64,000 bases of DNA from Thermococcus camini (GTDB taxonomy: Archaea > Methanobacteriota_B > Thermococci > Thermococcales > Thermococcaceae). The notes beneath the pieces were generated by a model that did no database searches, was not told the origin of the DNA, and worked only from the letters and a program-made list of their open reading frames with translations. The position numbers and the translations under genes were made by a program. How positions within the stretch are numbered: position 1 is the first letter of the stretch; the number at the start of each line of letters is the position of its first letter. The stretch spans positions 1,864,277 through 1,928,276 of the forward strand of contig NZ_LR881183.1 in assembly GCF_904067545.1 (NCBI RefSeq), given 5' to 3'. Positions 35,571 through 43,912 of this stretch are shown piece by piece.

Positions 35571-37193
35571 TCACGGCTCCACTCTGACGGGCTCGACCGT
35601 TATCGTGCCGTCGGCCCCCATCGAGAGTCTGACGTAGTGGTAGAAGCCACCCTGGTCAGCGGAGACGTAGAGGGGAGCGCCACCGCCGCCCGTTATGAGC
35701 ATCTGAACGCCGTCCTCCTCGCCGTACCAGTACATGTGGATGTGGCTGAAGACTCCGAAGGCGTTGTACTCCTTCATCAGCCCCAGGAGCCTCTTCCCAT
35801 CCGCGGGGTTCATGGCATGGTCACCGCTCGGCCTCGGGTCTATCGGCGGCGCGTGGAGAACCAGAACCGGCCTTCTGCCGGATTCCTTCGCCTTTCTGAG
35901 CTCGTTCTCGAGCCAAGTGAAGGTCCCATCGCTCAGCCCGTAGTCGTGCTCGATGTTGTTGATGATGATGTAGTAATAACCGCCCAGGGCAAAGGAGTAG
36001 TCGTCCGGACCGAAGACCATGTGGTAGACGTTTATTCCCTCACCCCTGTACTCGTGGTTGCCAGGGGCGACGAATATCGGCTTGTTCCACTTCCACTCCT
36101 TGAGAAGCTCGCCCCACTCGTCCACCTTGCCGGAGTAAACGAGGTCACCGCCATCGATAATGAACAGCCCGTCGTCCCCGTTGATCTCGTCCCGTATCCT
36201 GAGGAACACCGGTGGAAGCTCCTTCCCCCCGTCCGGCCTGTGGTCACCGAGGGCTAAAACGGTGTAATTGCCAACCTCCAGCGGAACCACGCTGAAGGAA
36301 GACTCCGAGGTCGTGAATCTGACCCACGTATCGCCGGTCTCTGCTCCAGCTGGCAGGTTCAGCACCGAGGGATTGGTGTTCTCAATAACGTAGGTGAGCT
36401 CCGCCCCGGTTCCGTCCTTGACCTCCACGCTCACGTTGAAGCCGAGGGCGTGGATATAAACGGTGGAGCCATTGACGAGCCGAATAAAGCCGCCCTTTAC
36501 GGTGACGTTCTCGCCATCGACGACGCGCCAGTAGTATAGGAACGGCTCCTCGGTCCTGAAGGAGTCAAGGTACCAGCTCTCGCCGTCGTCCGGAACTCCG
36601 TTCCAGTTGTTGTCGCCTATGACCTTGACCACTATTCCCTCGAACTCGCCGCTCCTCACGACGTCATCCGTTCTAAGGGATGCCCCGTTCCTGAGGTTCA
36701 TAGCGTACTCAAGGGCCGCGCCAGCGCCAGCCTTGCTGGTGCCCGTGAAAACGAAGTGAGCCTTTCCATCCTCGTTGAAGGCGGCGAAGATACCCTTGTC
36801 CTTTCCAACGAACTTGACGCCGAACTTGTAAACTATGTAGCCAAAATAGTCGTTGACCGTTATCAGTATCGGCTTTCCTCTGAGCAACTCCCTCGCATCG
36901 GCAGGGGACAGTATTGCAACCCCGCCCTCGTACTGGCTTGCGGGGAGTATCTTCGCGTCCGGGAAGTAGTGCTTGGCCAGATCCTCGTAGCCCTCACTGA
37001 CGTAGACCCTGGAAACGTCCGCAAGCTCGGACCAGTCCGCGAGAACCTCACCCTTTCCGTAGGCCCCGAAGTCTATTCCGCCGGCGGGGGTGCCGGTGGT
37101 GCCCGTGTCGCTCGGCGTGCCGGTGTTCGAACTTATGCAGCCCGAGGCAAACACGATGAATACCAGAAAAATGGCAAGAGCAGCCCTTCTCAT
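35571..37193 (-). CDS. Lipoprotein metallophosphoesterase
   Basis: 540 aa from ATG 37193 (GGTGA five bases upstream; GTG 37202 is in frame). Signal peptide with lipobox FASGC, then a Ser/Thr/Gly-rich linker, so the protein is tethered outside the membrane. Beta-rich domains occupy about 40-300. The C-terminal 240 residues are a calcineurin-like phosphoesterase: LGDHRPDGG (a variant of GDxHG), FIIDGGDLVYSG, APGNHEYRG, VLHAPPIDP and GVFSHIHMYWYG, giving the two-metal site. It may release phosphate outside for uptake by the adjacent PiT transporter; that link is inference from position. Confidence 0.88.
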   Translation of the reverse strand: MRRAALAIFLVFIVFASGCISSNTGTPSDTGTTGTPAGGIDFGAYGKGEVLADWSELADVSRVYVSEGYEDLAKHYFPDAKILPASQYEGGVAILSPADARELLRGKPILITVNDYFGYIVYKFGVKFVGKDKGIFAAFNEDGKAHFVFTGTSKAGAGAALEYAMNLRNGASLRTDDVVRSGEFEGIVVKVIGDNNWNGVPDDGESWYLDSFRTEEPFLYYWRVVDGENVTVKGGFIRLVNGSTVYIHALGFNVSVEVKDGTGAELTYVIENTNPSVLNLPAGAETGDTWVRFTTSESSFSVVPLEVGNYTVLALGDHRPDGGKELPPVFLRIRDEINGDDGLFIIDGGDLVYSGKVDEWGELLKEWKWNKPIFVAPGNHEYRGEGINVYHMVFGPDDYSFALGGYYYIIINNIEHDYGLSDGTFTWLENELRKAKESGRRPVLVLHAPPIDPRPSGDHAMNPADGKRLLGLMKEYNAFGVFSHIHMYWYGEEDGVQMLITGGGGAPLYVSADQGGFYHYVRLSMGADGTITVEPVRVEP

Positions 37194-37303
37194 GATCTTC
37201 ACCGGTAACTCCCTCGAGGGGGATGCTTAAAGTCCTTTTGATTCGTTTTTCCACCCACCACATCGTTTAAATATCCGTTCATCCAAGTCGGATCGGTGAT
37301 ACC

Positions 37304-37660
37304 ATGTTCGTCGGACACTACAAAGACGTCCCCGAGAAGGACACCGGTTTTGAGGGTGTTACCATCAGGTGGCTCGTTTCTCCAAAGCTCGGAGCAAAGA
37401 ACTACGCGATGCGCTACTTCGTTCTCAAGAAGGGTGCGGAGATACCGCTCCACAACCACGACTGGGAGCACGAGATATTCATCGTAAAGGGAGAGGGGAT
37501 CATAACCAACGGAAACGAGGAGCACCACGTCAAGGCAGGGAACTTCCTCTACGTTCCGCCCAACGAGCCCCACGGCTACAAGGCGACCGGAGAAACGCTG
37601 GAGTTTCTATGCATAATCCCGGCCAAGAAGGAGGCAATCCCGGAGGACGAGTGGGCTTAG
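37304..37660 (+). CDS. Cupin domain protein
   Basis: 118 aa, one beta-barrel. Cupin motif 1 is PLHNHDWEHEIFIVKGEG (histidines and glutamate as metal ligands) and motif 2 is LYVPPNEPHGYKATG. Soluble, probably metal-binding; reaction unknown. Its 3' end overlaps that of the signal peptidase gene by four bases (convergent). Confidence 0.9.
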   Translation: MFVGHYKDVPEKDTGFEGVTIRWLVSPKLGAKNYAMRYFVLKKGAEIPLHNHDWEHEIFIVKGEGIITNGNEEHHVKAGNFLYVPPNEPHGYKATGETLEFLCIIPAKKEAIPEDEWA

Positions 37661-38226
37661 TGCTTGTAATGGTAAACCTTTATTTTCTTTCTCCTGAGAA
37701 CGAGAAGGTCGGCTTTTCTGGACTTGGGGCGTACAGGCTCTTCCTCGAGCAGGAGCCAGGCAAGGTCGTAGGCCAGGGAAGCTATGACGACAAGGAAAAG
37801 GCCGAACACGATCAGCGGCGTGTAGTACCACACCACGCCAACCTTCGGGATGACCAGAAAGAGCTCTCCGACTATTTGGTCAGGATAAACATTCCATGGA
37901 TCAATATACCTCCTGTTATCTCCACGAGTTAGGTAATAAACACTGCCATTATTATCCACCCGCATTTCAACGATTCTGTGAAGGATTTTGTATGTAGAAT
38001 TGCCAATCTCAAGGCGATATAGAATAACGTCCCCCACGTGAAGCTCATCGGGAGAAACAGGTCTCGTGACCACGAGGTCGTTGGGGTTTATCTCCGGTTG
38101 CATCGAGTCAGTTAGAATGACCACGTACTGGAAGCCGAAGACGAAGTGGAGAATAACGATTAGGGCTACGAAGGAGAAAAGAAAGTAGGTTAAAAGAGAA
38201 AGGAGGTCGGGGCGCTTAGCATTCAT
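37657..38226 (-). CDS. SipW-like signal peptidase (S26B), second copy
   Basis: 189 aa. N-terminal helix LLTYFLFSFVALIVILHFVF, catalytic serine in LTDSMQPEINPNDLVV, histidine in YKILHRIVEM, and LTRGDNRRYIDP as the GDN box. Unlike the enzyme at 11.6 kb it has a second, C-terminal helix (YTPLIVFGLFLVVIASLAYD) and a basic tail, as in SipW. It begins 15 bases after a gene for a small secreted beta protein, so it is probably that protein's dedicated peptidase. GGAGG nine bases before ATG 38226. Confidence 0.87.
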   Translation of the reverse strand: MNAKRPDLLSLLTYFLFSFVALIVILHFVFGFQYVVILTDSMQPEINPNDLVVTRPVSPDELHVGDVILYRLEIGNSTYKILHRIVEMRVDNNGSVYYLTRGDNRRYIDPWNVYPDQIVGELFLVIPKVGVVWYYTPLIVFGLFLVVIASLAYDLAWLLLEEEPVRPKSRKADLLVLRRKKIKVYHYKH

Positions 38227-38240
38227 TCAGGGCCTCCTAA

Positions 38241-38693
38241 TCACTGCTGCGGACCCACATAAACTACTGCAACAGTGTCAAACTTGTCGAATAACTCCTC
38301 GAGAGTCGTGCCAGACGCTCCAACTGCAGACTGAAGATTAGCAGCAGTAATACTAAGCGTGTCCCCATCATTGATAGGAGTAGTGCTGAGGTCATAAGAT
38401 ATCTTCCCAACGTATGTATCGCCCTTGTAGAACTTAATGTACAGAGTTCCCGAGTTTAGAGAGGCCTGGCTCAGGTCAATCGTAACGTCCAACTGTGTGA
38501 GCTGATCTGGATCCGTGGAATCAACCTGCCAGTTGAAAGTAGCACTCACAACGGGATTCGGTATGTTAGACTTTCCTGCACCAATGGATTGGATATTCAT
38601 GTTTATAGTCGGAACAGCCAGCGCTGCACCAACCAGCGCCAGAACGAGGGCAAGCGCCAGCGGGATTAACCTCTTCTTATTACTCCTTCTCAT
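38241..38693 (-). CDS. Small secreted beta protein, possible fibre subunit
   Basis: 150 aa. A basic start (MRRSNKKR) and helix LIPLALALVLALVGAALA end at a likely cut ALA before VPTINM, giving a mature protein of about 124 aa that is rich in T, S, D and beta strands and ends GPQQ. It has no cysteine. It heads an operon with a SipW-like peptidase, the arrangement of TasA-type fibre systems; archaeal bundling pili also use TasA-like subunits with a free N-terminal donor strand. Sequence identity to those was not tested, so the fibre role is inference. Strong GGGGGTGA ribosome site. Confidence 0.65.
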   Translation of the reverse strand: MRRSNKKRLIPLALALVLALVGAALAVPTINMNIQSIGAGKSNIPNPVVSATFNWQVDSTDPDQLTQLDVTIDLSQASLNSGTLYIKFYKGDTYVGKISYDLSTTPINDGDTLSITAANLQSAVGASGTTLEELFDKFDTVAVVYVGPQQ

Positions 38694-38740
38694 TCTGATT
38701 CACCCCCTAAGCTAGAGAGCTATAAAGTATGATTAAACGA

Positions 38741-38751
38741 TAGTATAAATA
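38741..38751 (-). promoter_or_regulatory. TATA box of the secreted-protein/SipW operon
   Basis: TATTTATACTA on the minus strand predicts transcription near 38718, a 25-base leader that ends in the GGGGGTGA ribosome site (38701-38708). Confidence 0.65.
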
Positions 38752-38866
38752 GTTTTCTAAATCCAACCGGATTGGTTCACCCTTTGATATTGTAAGTTCT
38801 ACAATAAAACCTAGAACCTGTTAGACATCCCCCAACAATCATTGAATACTCCTCAAGAGAGATACC

Positions 38867-40144
38867 TCAGCGGAGGGATATACCCTTAAGATACGTCGAA
38901 CCGGCCCAATCGACCCGAACCTCCAGGAATTCGCCGGGTTCGCCGGAATCGAGGATTATATCCTTGTAGTTGAACGTCCTGCCCTCTACTCCACCCTTCT
39001 TCCCTTCGCCGTGAACGAGTACCTCAACGGTCCTCCCAACGTAGGCGCGGTTAATCTCGTAGGCTATCCCGAGGCGAAGCCTGTGAAGCTCCCTTGAGCG
39101 CTCCTTGACCTTCCAGCCCGGCAGTTGCTTCCACTTGGCCGCTATCGTTCCGGGCCGAGGCGAGTAGCGTGAAACGTTGATTTTATCGGGTCTAACGCGC
39201 TTCACAAGCTCTACAGTGTTCCTGAAGGCCTCATCCGTTTCCCCGGGAAAGCCAACTATTATGTCCGTATTGAGGTTTAAATCACGAACTTTCCCACGAA
39301 ATGTTCGAACTATATCTTCAAACTCTTCCGCAGTGTACGTTCTCCCCATTCTCCTCAGAACCTCATCGTCGCCGCTCTGAACGGGCAGGTGGAGGAAGCG
39401 GTATATCTTCTCATCGGTGTAGGCATCAACGAGCTCGTCGAGGAACTTGAGGACGTGGTTGGGGTTCATCATGCCGACCCTGACCCTGAAATCGCCCTCG
39501 ATAGCCGTTATCTCGTCGAGGAGCTTAGCGAGGTTCGTGCCGATGTCGAAGCCGTAGCATCCGGTGTCCTCGCTCGACAGCTGTATCTCCTTGTATCCCC
39601 TGGCGAGGGCCTCTTTCACCCACCTGACGACGAGCTCGGGCTTGTAGCTCCTGAGAACACCCCTTGCAAAGCGCGTTGCGCAGTAGGTGCAGGCGTTGAG
39701 GCAGCCCTCGCTTATCGGAACGACGAAGGCAACGCCGTTTTTCCAGAGGCGAGGGAGTTCGAGCTTGTCTATGCTCTTCTCGCGCCAGCCCTCGACGCTC
39801 ACCAGCTTCTCGCCGCGCTCGGCGGTTTCAATGGCCTCTGCTATCCTGTCTATGCTCTTCACCCCAAGAATCCCGGAGACGCGGGGGTCTATGGCCTCAG
39901 GATTGACGTGAACGAGACAGCCGGTGGCGATGACTTTTTTCCCGGAATCAAGGAGCTCTTTTATTCTCTCGCGCATGTGCTTCTCGGTGGGGTCTTTCAC
40001 CGCACAGGTATTCACGACCACGTAGTCGGCGCTTTCCGGGGTCTCGGCTAACTCATGACCAGAGCTAACCAGAATCGCTTCCATCATCTCAGCATCGGCC
40101 CTGTTCCTCGTGCATCCGTAGGTCTCAACGTGAACCCTTACCAT
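38867..40144 (-). CDS. tRNA t6A37 methylthiotransferase (MtaB/CDKAL1 type)
   Basis: 425 aa radical-SAM enzyme. N-terminal UPF0004 domain with three cluster cysteines (ETYGCTRNRAD, NTCAVKDPTEK, TGCLVHVNP), radical-SAM domain with SEGCLNACTYCATRFARG (CxxxCxxC) at about residues 143-160, IVGFPGETDEAF, and a C-terminal TRAM domain (GRTVEVLVHGEGKKGGVEGR). It adds a methylthio group to N6-threonylcarbamoyladenosine at position 37 of tRNAs reading ANN codons. Confidence 0.93.
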   Translation of the reverse strand: MVRVHVETYGCTRNRADAEMMEAILVSSGHELAETPESADYVVVNTCAVKDPTEKHMRERIKELLDSGKKVIATGCLVHVNPEAIDPRVSGILGVKSIDRIAEAIETAERGEKLVSVEGWREKSIDKLELPRLWKNGVAFVVPISEGCLNACTYCATRFARGVLRSYKPELVVRWVKEALARGYKEIQLSSEDTGCYGFDIGTNLAKLLDEITAIEGDFRVRVGMMNPNHVLKFLDELVDAYTDEKIYRFLHLPVQSGDDEVLRRMGRTYTAEEFEDIVRTFRGKVRDLNLNTDIIVGFPGETDEAFRNTVELVKRVRPDKINVSRYSPRPGTIAAKWKQLPGWKVKERSRELHRLRLGIAYEINRAYVGRTVEVLVHGEGKKGGVEGRTFNYKDIILDSGEPGEFLEVRVDWAGSTYLKGISLR

Positions 40145-40195
40145 CGGAGGGCGCTCTGGGAAGGGGTTTAAAAACGTTTAGAAAGAAACTAAAAG

Positions 40196-41218
40196 TTAGC
40201 CGACATAAAGAATCAGGACATTGCTCTGCTCGTTGATAAGGCGGAGGTTCACGTTCTCAACCCCTGGTGGATAGTCAAGAGGTTCATAGGGATAAGCAAA
40301 GTAGAGAAGAACCAGCCGATGCATACCGTTTTTAGGCACATTTATGCTCAGGGGGATTGAAACGATCTCATTCCTGTAGAGATAGCCAAAGTAAACGGTT
40401 CTGTTTCCAATGGGGACCTGCTTGTAATCTAAGAGTTGAACAAGAGCAAAGGTTTGAAGGTTATCTTGCGTGTTGCCCACCACAGCGAAGTAAGGGAGGG
40501 TTAAATCTGCCTTCAAAGAAGCCTTATACCAAACCGTATTATCACAGGGTTTTTCCGTTAGGAGAAGGTACGCATCTAGCCCAGTATTGTTTCTTGTGCA
40601 TACTGACGGATGTTCAAAAGAAGGGAGCTCTAGTATTGGATTTCCAGAGATGAGCTGAAGCCTGAAACCATAGAGGAGGTGAGGATCCTGTTCCTCGGTT
40701 GAGTACGGGCTTGGAAAAACCCCGACGAAAACGTCGTGCCATCCTTCTGAGATATTGGGAATCTCAAACTTAAAGAACCTATACTCCATGTCCCCAAGAA
40801 CTACATGGTGAGTAATGTTAAGCGTTCCGTTGAGATAAAAGGGAACCTCCCGGTAGTCTAGAAGGATAAAAACAATGTAGTCGTTCCCTTTTGCATTTGC
40901 AAGAAGAATATACCCTGAGAATGATCCGTTGATGTGGTGAACTGCTTTTTTGAAAATCCCATCTGGATAGCTTGGTTTGGAGTAGAGACCGAAGCCGAAA
41001 TAGTCCGGTCTGGACTTCATAAGTTCCTCTAGAGAATAATTCCCTCCAGCAGGAATTTCATTTGAGGAGGAAGACTGGGGTGAAAATATGTCAGAAGAAG
41101 TTGCCTCAGAACCTTTCTCCTGAAGATCCCCAGTTTCCGTATGATGCATGTTATAAGCGAGAAAACCAATCAGCACTGTCCCAATCAAAAAAATGACAAT
41201 AAGGAGATTACGTCCCAT
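40196..41218 (-). CDS. Membrane-anchored extracytoplasmic protein, unknown
   Basis: 340 aa from ATG 41218 (GAGGTGA eight bases upstream; GTG 41230 is also in frame). One N-terminal helix (NLLIVIFLIGTVLIGFLAYN), then a Ser/Thr-rich linker and two similar beta-rich halves (YIVFILLDYREVPFYLNGTL and FALVQLLDYKQVPIGNRTVY), each about 130 aa, so an internal duplication is likely. Several NxT/NxS glycosylation sites. It is less GC-rich than neighbouring genes. It is coupled to the secreted 159-aa gene upstream. No family recognised. Confidence 0.6.
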   Translation of the reverse strand: MGRNLLIVIFLIGTVLIGFLAYNMHHTETGDLQEKGSEATSSDIFSPQSSSSNEIPAGGNYSLEELMKSRPDYFGFGLYSKPSYPDGIFKKAVHHINGSFSGYILLANAKGNDYIVFILLDYREVPFYLNGTLNITHHVVLGDMEYRFFKFEIPNISEGWHDVFVGVFPSPYSTEEQDPHLLYGFRLQLISGNPILELPSFEHPSVCTRNNTGLDAYLLLTEKPCDNTVWYKASLKADLTLPYFAVVGNTQDNLQTFALVQLLDYKQVPIGNRTVYFGYLYRNEIVSIPLSINVPKNGMHRLVLLYFAYPYEPLDYPPGVENVNLRLINEQSNVLILYVG

Positions 41219-41226
41219 TGACAACT

Positions 41227-41706
41227 TCACCTCGATACGCTGACAGTTAAAGTGGGATACCAGTTTTGAAATCTTGCGTCTTCAAACCAGTGGTGGGTCG
41301 TTGCAAGATATCTCTCATAATGGGCCCTTTCACTCCAGAGATCACTCACGTACCAGTCGTTCCAATCATCATGTCTACCTCTGTGGACAACGTGCCATCC
41401 CAAGTCATAATAGGCCTTTACAGTACTCTCGAGACCAATGTGATCAATGTTGAAGGGATGACGGTCTTTTGTCCGGGATTCAGAATAGGCAGAGAAGTAA
41501 ACAGTCTTTCTGAAAATTCCCTTGATATATATAGTGGCACTGGCTTTCCATATAACGGTTGTAGATGTGGAAAGGGGTGTCATAAATTTGTCCTTTGCTA
41601 GAACTGGAATCTTTGTCATACTTTCAGTAGTAGCTAAGACTAAACTACTACTTAAAACTACAAAAAAAACAATCCCCAACATTATGTACTTAACACGGTG
41701 GCCCAT
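41227..41706 (-). CDS. Secreted 159-aa protein, unknown
   Basis: Signal peptide MGHRVKYIMLGIVFFVVLSS with a likely cut after VLA. The mature part is rich in aromatic residues and histidine (YYDLGWHVVHRGRHDDWNDW, RYLATTHHWFEDARFQNWYP) and has no cysteine. TATA-like TATATTTAATACG at 41735-41747 and GGTGG nine bases before ATG. AT-rich compared with the flanking genes. I do not recognise it; with its partner it forms a two-gene surface cassette. Confidence 0.6.
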   Translation of the reverse strand: MGHRVKYIMLGIVFFVVLSSSLVLATTESMTKIPVLAKDKFMTPLSTSTTVIWKASATIYIKGIFRKTVYFSAYSESRTKDRHPFNIDHIGLESTVKAYYDLGWHVVHRGRHDDWNDWYVSDLWSERAHYERYLATTHHWFEDARFQNWYPTLTVSVSR

Positions 41707-41832
41707 TTAGGAACCACCAGATATAATGACGTATTAAATATATTTAAAGATTTCGTAAGGTATAAAAATCACCCAATGACTCCAACTCCTATCTCAACGT
41801 ATCAAGACAAAATCAAACAAAGCTCACCATAC

Positions 41833-42119
41833 TTAGAGCATGAAGAGCGCCACGAAGAGGAATACGCCAACTCTCAGCAACGTCTTCTTTATCCAATGGT
41901 AAGGCCGGTTGTAGTGCCTCATAACCGGGAAAGAAAGAGCACAGACAATTAGGGCCGGGGCGAGTGAGGATAGGGCCGTGAAGGCAACGTCCGGGAGATA
42001 TCGGTCAGCTCAGATAGTGTCGAAGAAGGCTACCATCCGGTAGAGCATGATAAGTGAGAGAAGAACCAGAAACCCAACTATAACCACGTCATCGCAGACT
42101 CTTGTCCATGAGATCACCA
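41833..42119 (-). pseudogene. Decayed small membrane-protein gene
   Basis: From GTG 42119 the frame gives ISWTRVCDDVVIVGFLVLLS, then shifts at a CT-repeat (TTCTCTCTCAC, about 42052-42064). In the new frame LIMLYRMVAFFDTI is followed by an in-frame TGA (about 42012-42014), then ADRYLPDVAFTALSSLAPAL and WIKKTLLRVGVFLFVALFML to a TAA at 41833. The pieces together make a protein of about 95 aa with three helices. A TATA-like TTTTTAATACC (42137-42149) still points at the GTG. Two lesions argue for a dead gene. Confidence 0.6.
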
Positions 42120-42185
42120 AGAGACTTTGAGCTAAGGTATTAAAAACGTCTTGCGGGCAAGGGTAAGAATAAGAGGGAAAGGAAA

Positions 42186-42398
42186 TCAGATGACTTCGCC
42201 GAAGGCGAACTTCCTCTTGACCGAGTTAATGACGATCTCGACCTCGTCGCCGACCTGAGTGTTCGGGACGAAGATAACGAAGCCCTTTATCTTGGCGATA
42301 CCATCGCCACCCTTTCCAAGGCTCTCGATCCTAACTCTATACCTTTCTCCAACCTTAACAGGGGCTTCGTAGCCACCGCCAAATCCATCTCCATACAT
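42186..42398 (-). CDS. TRAM domain protein
   Basis: 70 aa from ATG 42398 (GGTG about eight bases upstream); the TTG at 42419 is an unlikely start. After a glycine-rich [14 protein letters not shown] the whole protein is a TRAM barrel: [40 protein letters not shown]. Single-domain TRAM proteins bind RNA and act as abundant RNA chaperones in archaea. TATA CTTTATATACC at about 42478-42489 on the minus strand, leaving a leader of roughly 60 bases. Confidence 0.88.
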   Translation of the reverse strand: MYGDGFGGGYEAPVKVGERYRVRIESLGKGGDGIAKIKGFVIFVPNTQVGDEVEIVINSVKRKFAFGEVI

Positions 42399-42552
42399 AT
42401 CCAACACCAACTCTTTCAACTTTCAGGGCCCTTCAGGGAAAACTCCGAGAAGAGTCCCATTGGGAACTCATCTCGAGGGTATATAAAGCTTTGGGTGTAT
42501 TTTAAGACCCCAAAGTCATTAAAATGCCGTTTCAGACCATAGGAGGACACTG

Positions 42553-42660
42553 ATGCGGGATTTTCCAGAAATCCCGCGCTTCCAACCAGCAACCATGGCG
42601 GGCTTCAGCGCCGATGTCGACAGGCAGGTAATTAACCTTTGGTTAACAACAAAGCGTTAG
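42553..42660 (+). CDS. Candidate 35-aa small protein upstream of mbhA
   Basis: GGAGG (42542-42546), six bases, then ATG opens a frame MRDFPEIPRFQPATMAGFSA followed by DVDRQVINLWLTTKR and TAG. The composition is protein-like and the ribosome site is good. A plus-strand TATATAAAG at 42482-42490 could drive it. Its 3' third contains the SurR motif of the hydrogenase promoter, and its first codons form a 9-bp hairpin (GCGGGATTT/AAATCCCGC, 42555-42577). Could instead be the stub of an older gene. Confidence 0.4.
   Translation: MRDFPEIPRFQPATMAGFSADVDRQVINLWLTTKR
42642..42658. promoter_or_regulatory. SurR site of hydrogenase cluster 1
   Basis: GTT-AAC-AAC-AAAGC-GTT, an exact GTTn3AACn5GTT, the extended consensus of the Thermococcales redox regulator SurR, which activates mbh when sulfur is absent. 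It is 37 bases upstream of the TATA-like CTTTTAAGAG (42696-42705). A shorter GTTn3AAC lies in the leader at 42755-42763. Confidence 0.75.
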
Positions 42661-42783
42661 ATACCTTTGTTTTCAATTCTAAGCTTCAAAAAACCCTTTT
42701 AAGAGAATTTTTTCTATGTTAAGCGGAAATCCGGGAAAATGAAGCCGATATAGGGTTGTAAACCAAAAGTGGGGGGACGCACA

Positions 42784-43284
42784 ATGGGTTTCATTCCTGT
42801 ATTCATTTGGTCATTCGTGCTCTGGCTTGTACTGACAGCGGGCAGCAAGGGTATGCTGTGGAGTCCAGAAGAGCTCGTCGCAGGGGTGGTGTTCTCGGGG
42901 ATAATCGCTTTCACGACGAAGGATGTCATAGGTGAGAAGGCATCCCGCTTCCTCAACCCGGCAAAGTGGGTCGGCTTTGTGGTTTACTCCATCGGCCCGC
43001 TCTTCTGGAGCATGGTCAGGGCAAACCTCGACGTTGCCTACCGCGTCATAACCGGCAGGATAAAGCCCGGAATAGTCCGCGTCCCGGTTGACCTCGAAAA
43101 CGACGCCCAGTACACGATCCTCAGCAACTCGATAACCCTCACCCCCGGAACGCTCACGATAGATGCCCGTCCGGAGGAGAAGGCCCTCTACGTCCACTGG
43201 ATAAACGTGACCGAGAAGGAGCCAGCTAATTCTGAGGTCATAGCGGGTTCATTCGAAAAATGGGCGAGGAGGCTGGGAAGATGA
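42784..43284 (+). CDS. mbhA: Mbh cluster 1 subunit A (MrpE-like)
   Basis: 166 aa. Three N-terminal helices and a cytoplasmic tail with the MrpE signature SNSITLTPGTLTIDA; ends FEKWARRLGR. GGGGGG about eight bases before ATG 42784. First gene of a 14-gene operon in which nearly every stop overlaps the next start (ATGA). With B, C, F, G and H it forms the Na+/H+ antiporter-like membrane module that couples H2 formation to ion pumping. Confidence 0.92.
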   Translation: MGFIPVFIWSFVLWLVLTAGSKGMLWSPEELVAGVVFSGIIAFTTKDVIGEKASRFLNPAKWVGFVVYSIGPLFWSMVRANLDVAYRVITGRIKPGIVRVPVDLENDAQYTILSNSITLTPGTLTIDARPEEKALYVHWINVTEKEPANSEVIAGSFEKWARRLGR

Positions 43285-43544
43285 TAGCACCGGAGTTCTT
43301 CTATGCGGCCGTCATAGTCATGATTGGAGCATTCCTGGCTCTGCTCAGGGTGTTCTTCGGACCGAGCGTACCTGATAGGGTCGTTGGAGTGGACACCCTC
43401 AACACGCTGATCGTTGCCGGAATGGTTCTCCTCGGAGCTGCCTACGACAGAACGATATACATCGATATCGCCATCGTTTACGCCCTTCTGAGCTACGTGG
43501 GAACCCTGGCCATAGCCAAATACCTCCAGGGGGGATTGGAATGA
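43281..43544 (+). CDS. mbhB: Mbh cluster 1 subunit B (MrpF-like)
   Basis: 87 aa, three helices, starting at ATG 43281 inside the mbhA stop. The MrpF signature GPSVPDRVVGVDTLNT follows the first helix. The longer frame from 43260 overlaps mbhA without need. Part of the antiporter module. Confidence 0.92.
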   Translation: MIAPEFFYAAVIVMIGAFLALLRVFFGPSVPDRVVGVDTLNTLIVAGMVLLGAAYDRTIYIDIAIVYALLSYVGTLAIAKYLQGGLE

Positions 43545-43912
43545 GCGCGGTCACCTACGTCATCTACGCATTCCTCACGATAAACATAGTCTTCAACCTG
43601 CTGGGCAGCTTCTCGCTCCACAGGTTCCCGGACGTCTACACAAGGCTCCACGGAGCGACCAAGTGCACCACCTTTGGCACTATCTTCGCGGTTCTGGCGG
43701 TGGTGGTTCACGCCGCCTACCAGCTCCACCTCACCGGCGACCCCAAGTACCTTCAGATGGCGCTTCACAGCCTCGTTGCACTGATAGCGCTCCTCCTCAC
43801 AAACCCGACAGGAGCGCACGCGATAGCCAAGGCGGCCCATCTGAGCGGCTACAAGCCGGCCAAAGCCGTCATTGACGCGTACGAGGACAAGCTCAGGGGT
43901 GGTGCCGAATGA
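43541..43912 (+). CDS. mbhC: Mbh cluster 1 subunit C (MrpG-like)
   Basis: 123 aa, three helices. MrpG hallmark RFPDVYTRLHGATKCTTFGT and the later LLTNPTGAHAIAKAAHLSG. Overlaps its neighbours by four bases at both ends. Confidence 0.92.
   Translation: MSAVTYVIYAFLTINIVFNLLGSFSLHRFPDVYTRLHGATKCTTFGTIFAVLAVVVHAAYQLHLTGDPKYLQMALHSLVALIALLLTNPTGAHAIAKAAHLSGYKPAKAVIDAYEDKLRGGAE

Noticed and set aside
42012-42014. TGA in the small membrane-protein gene as a selenocysteine codon
   Set aside because: There is also a frameshift in the same gene, no SECIS-like element is evident, and Thermococcales are not known to use selenocysteine.
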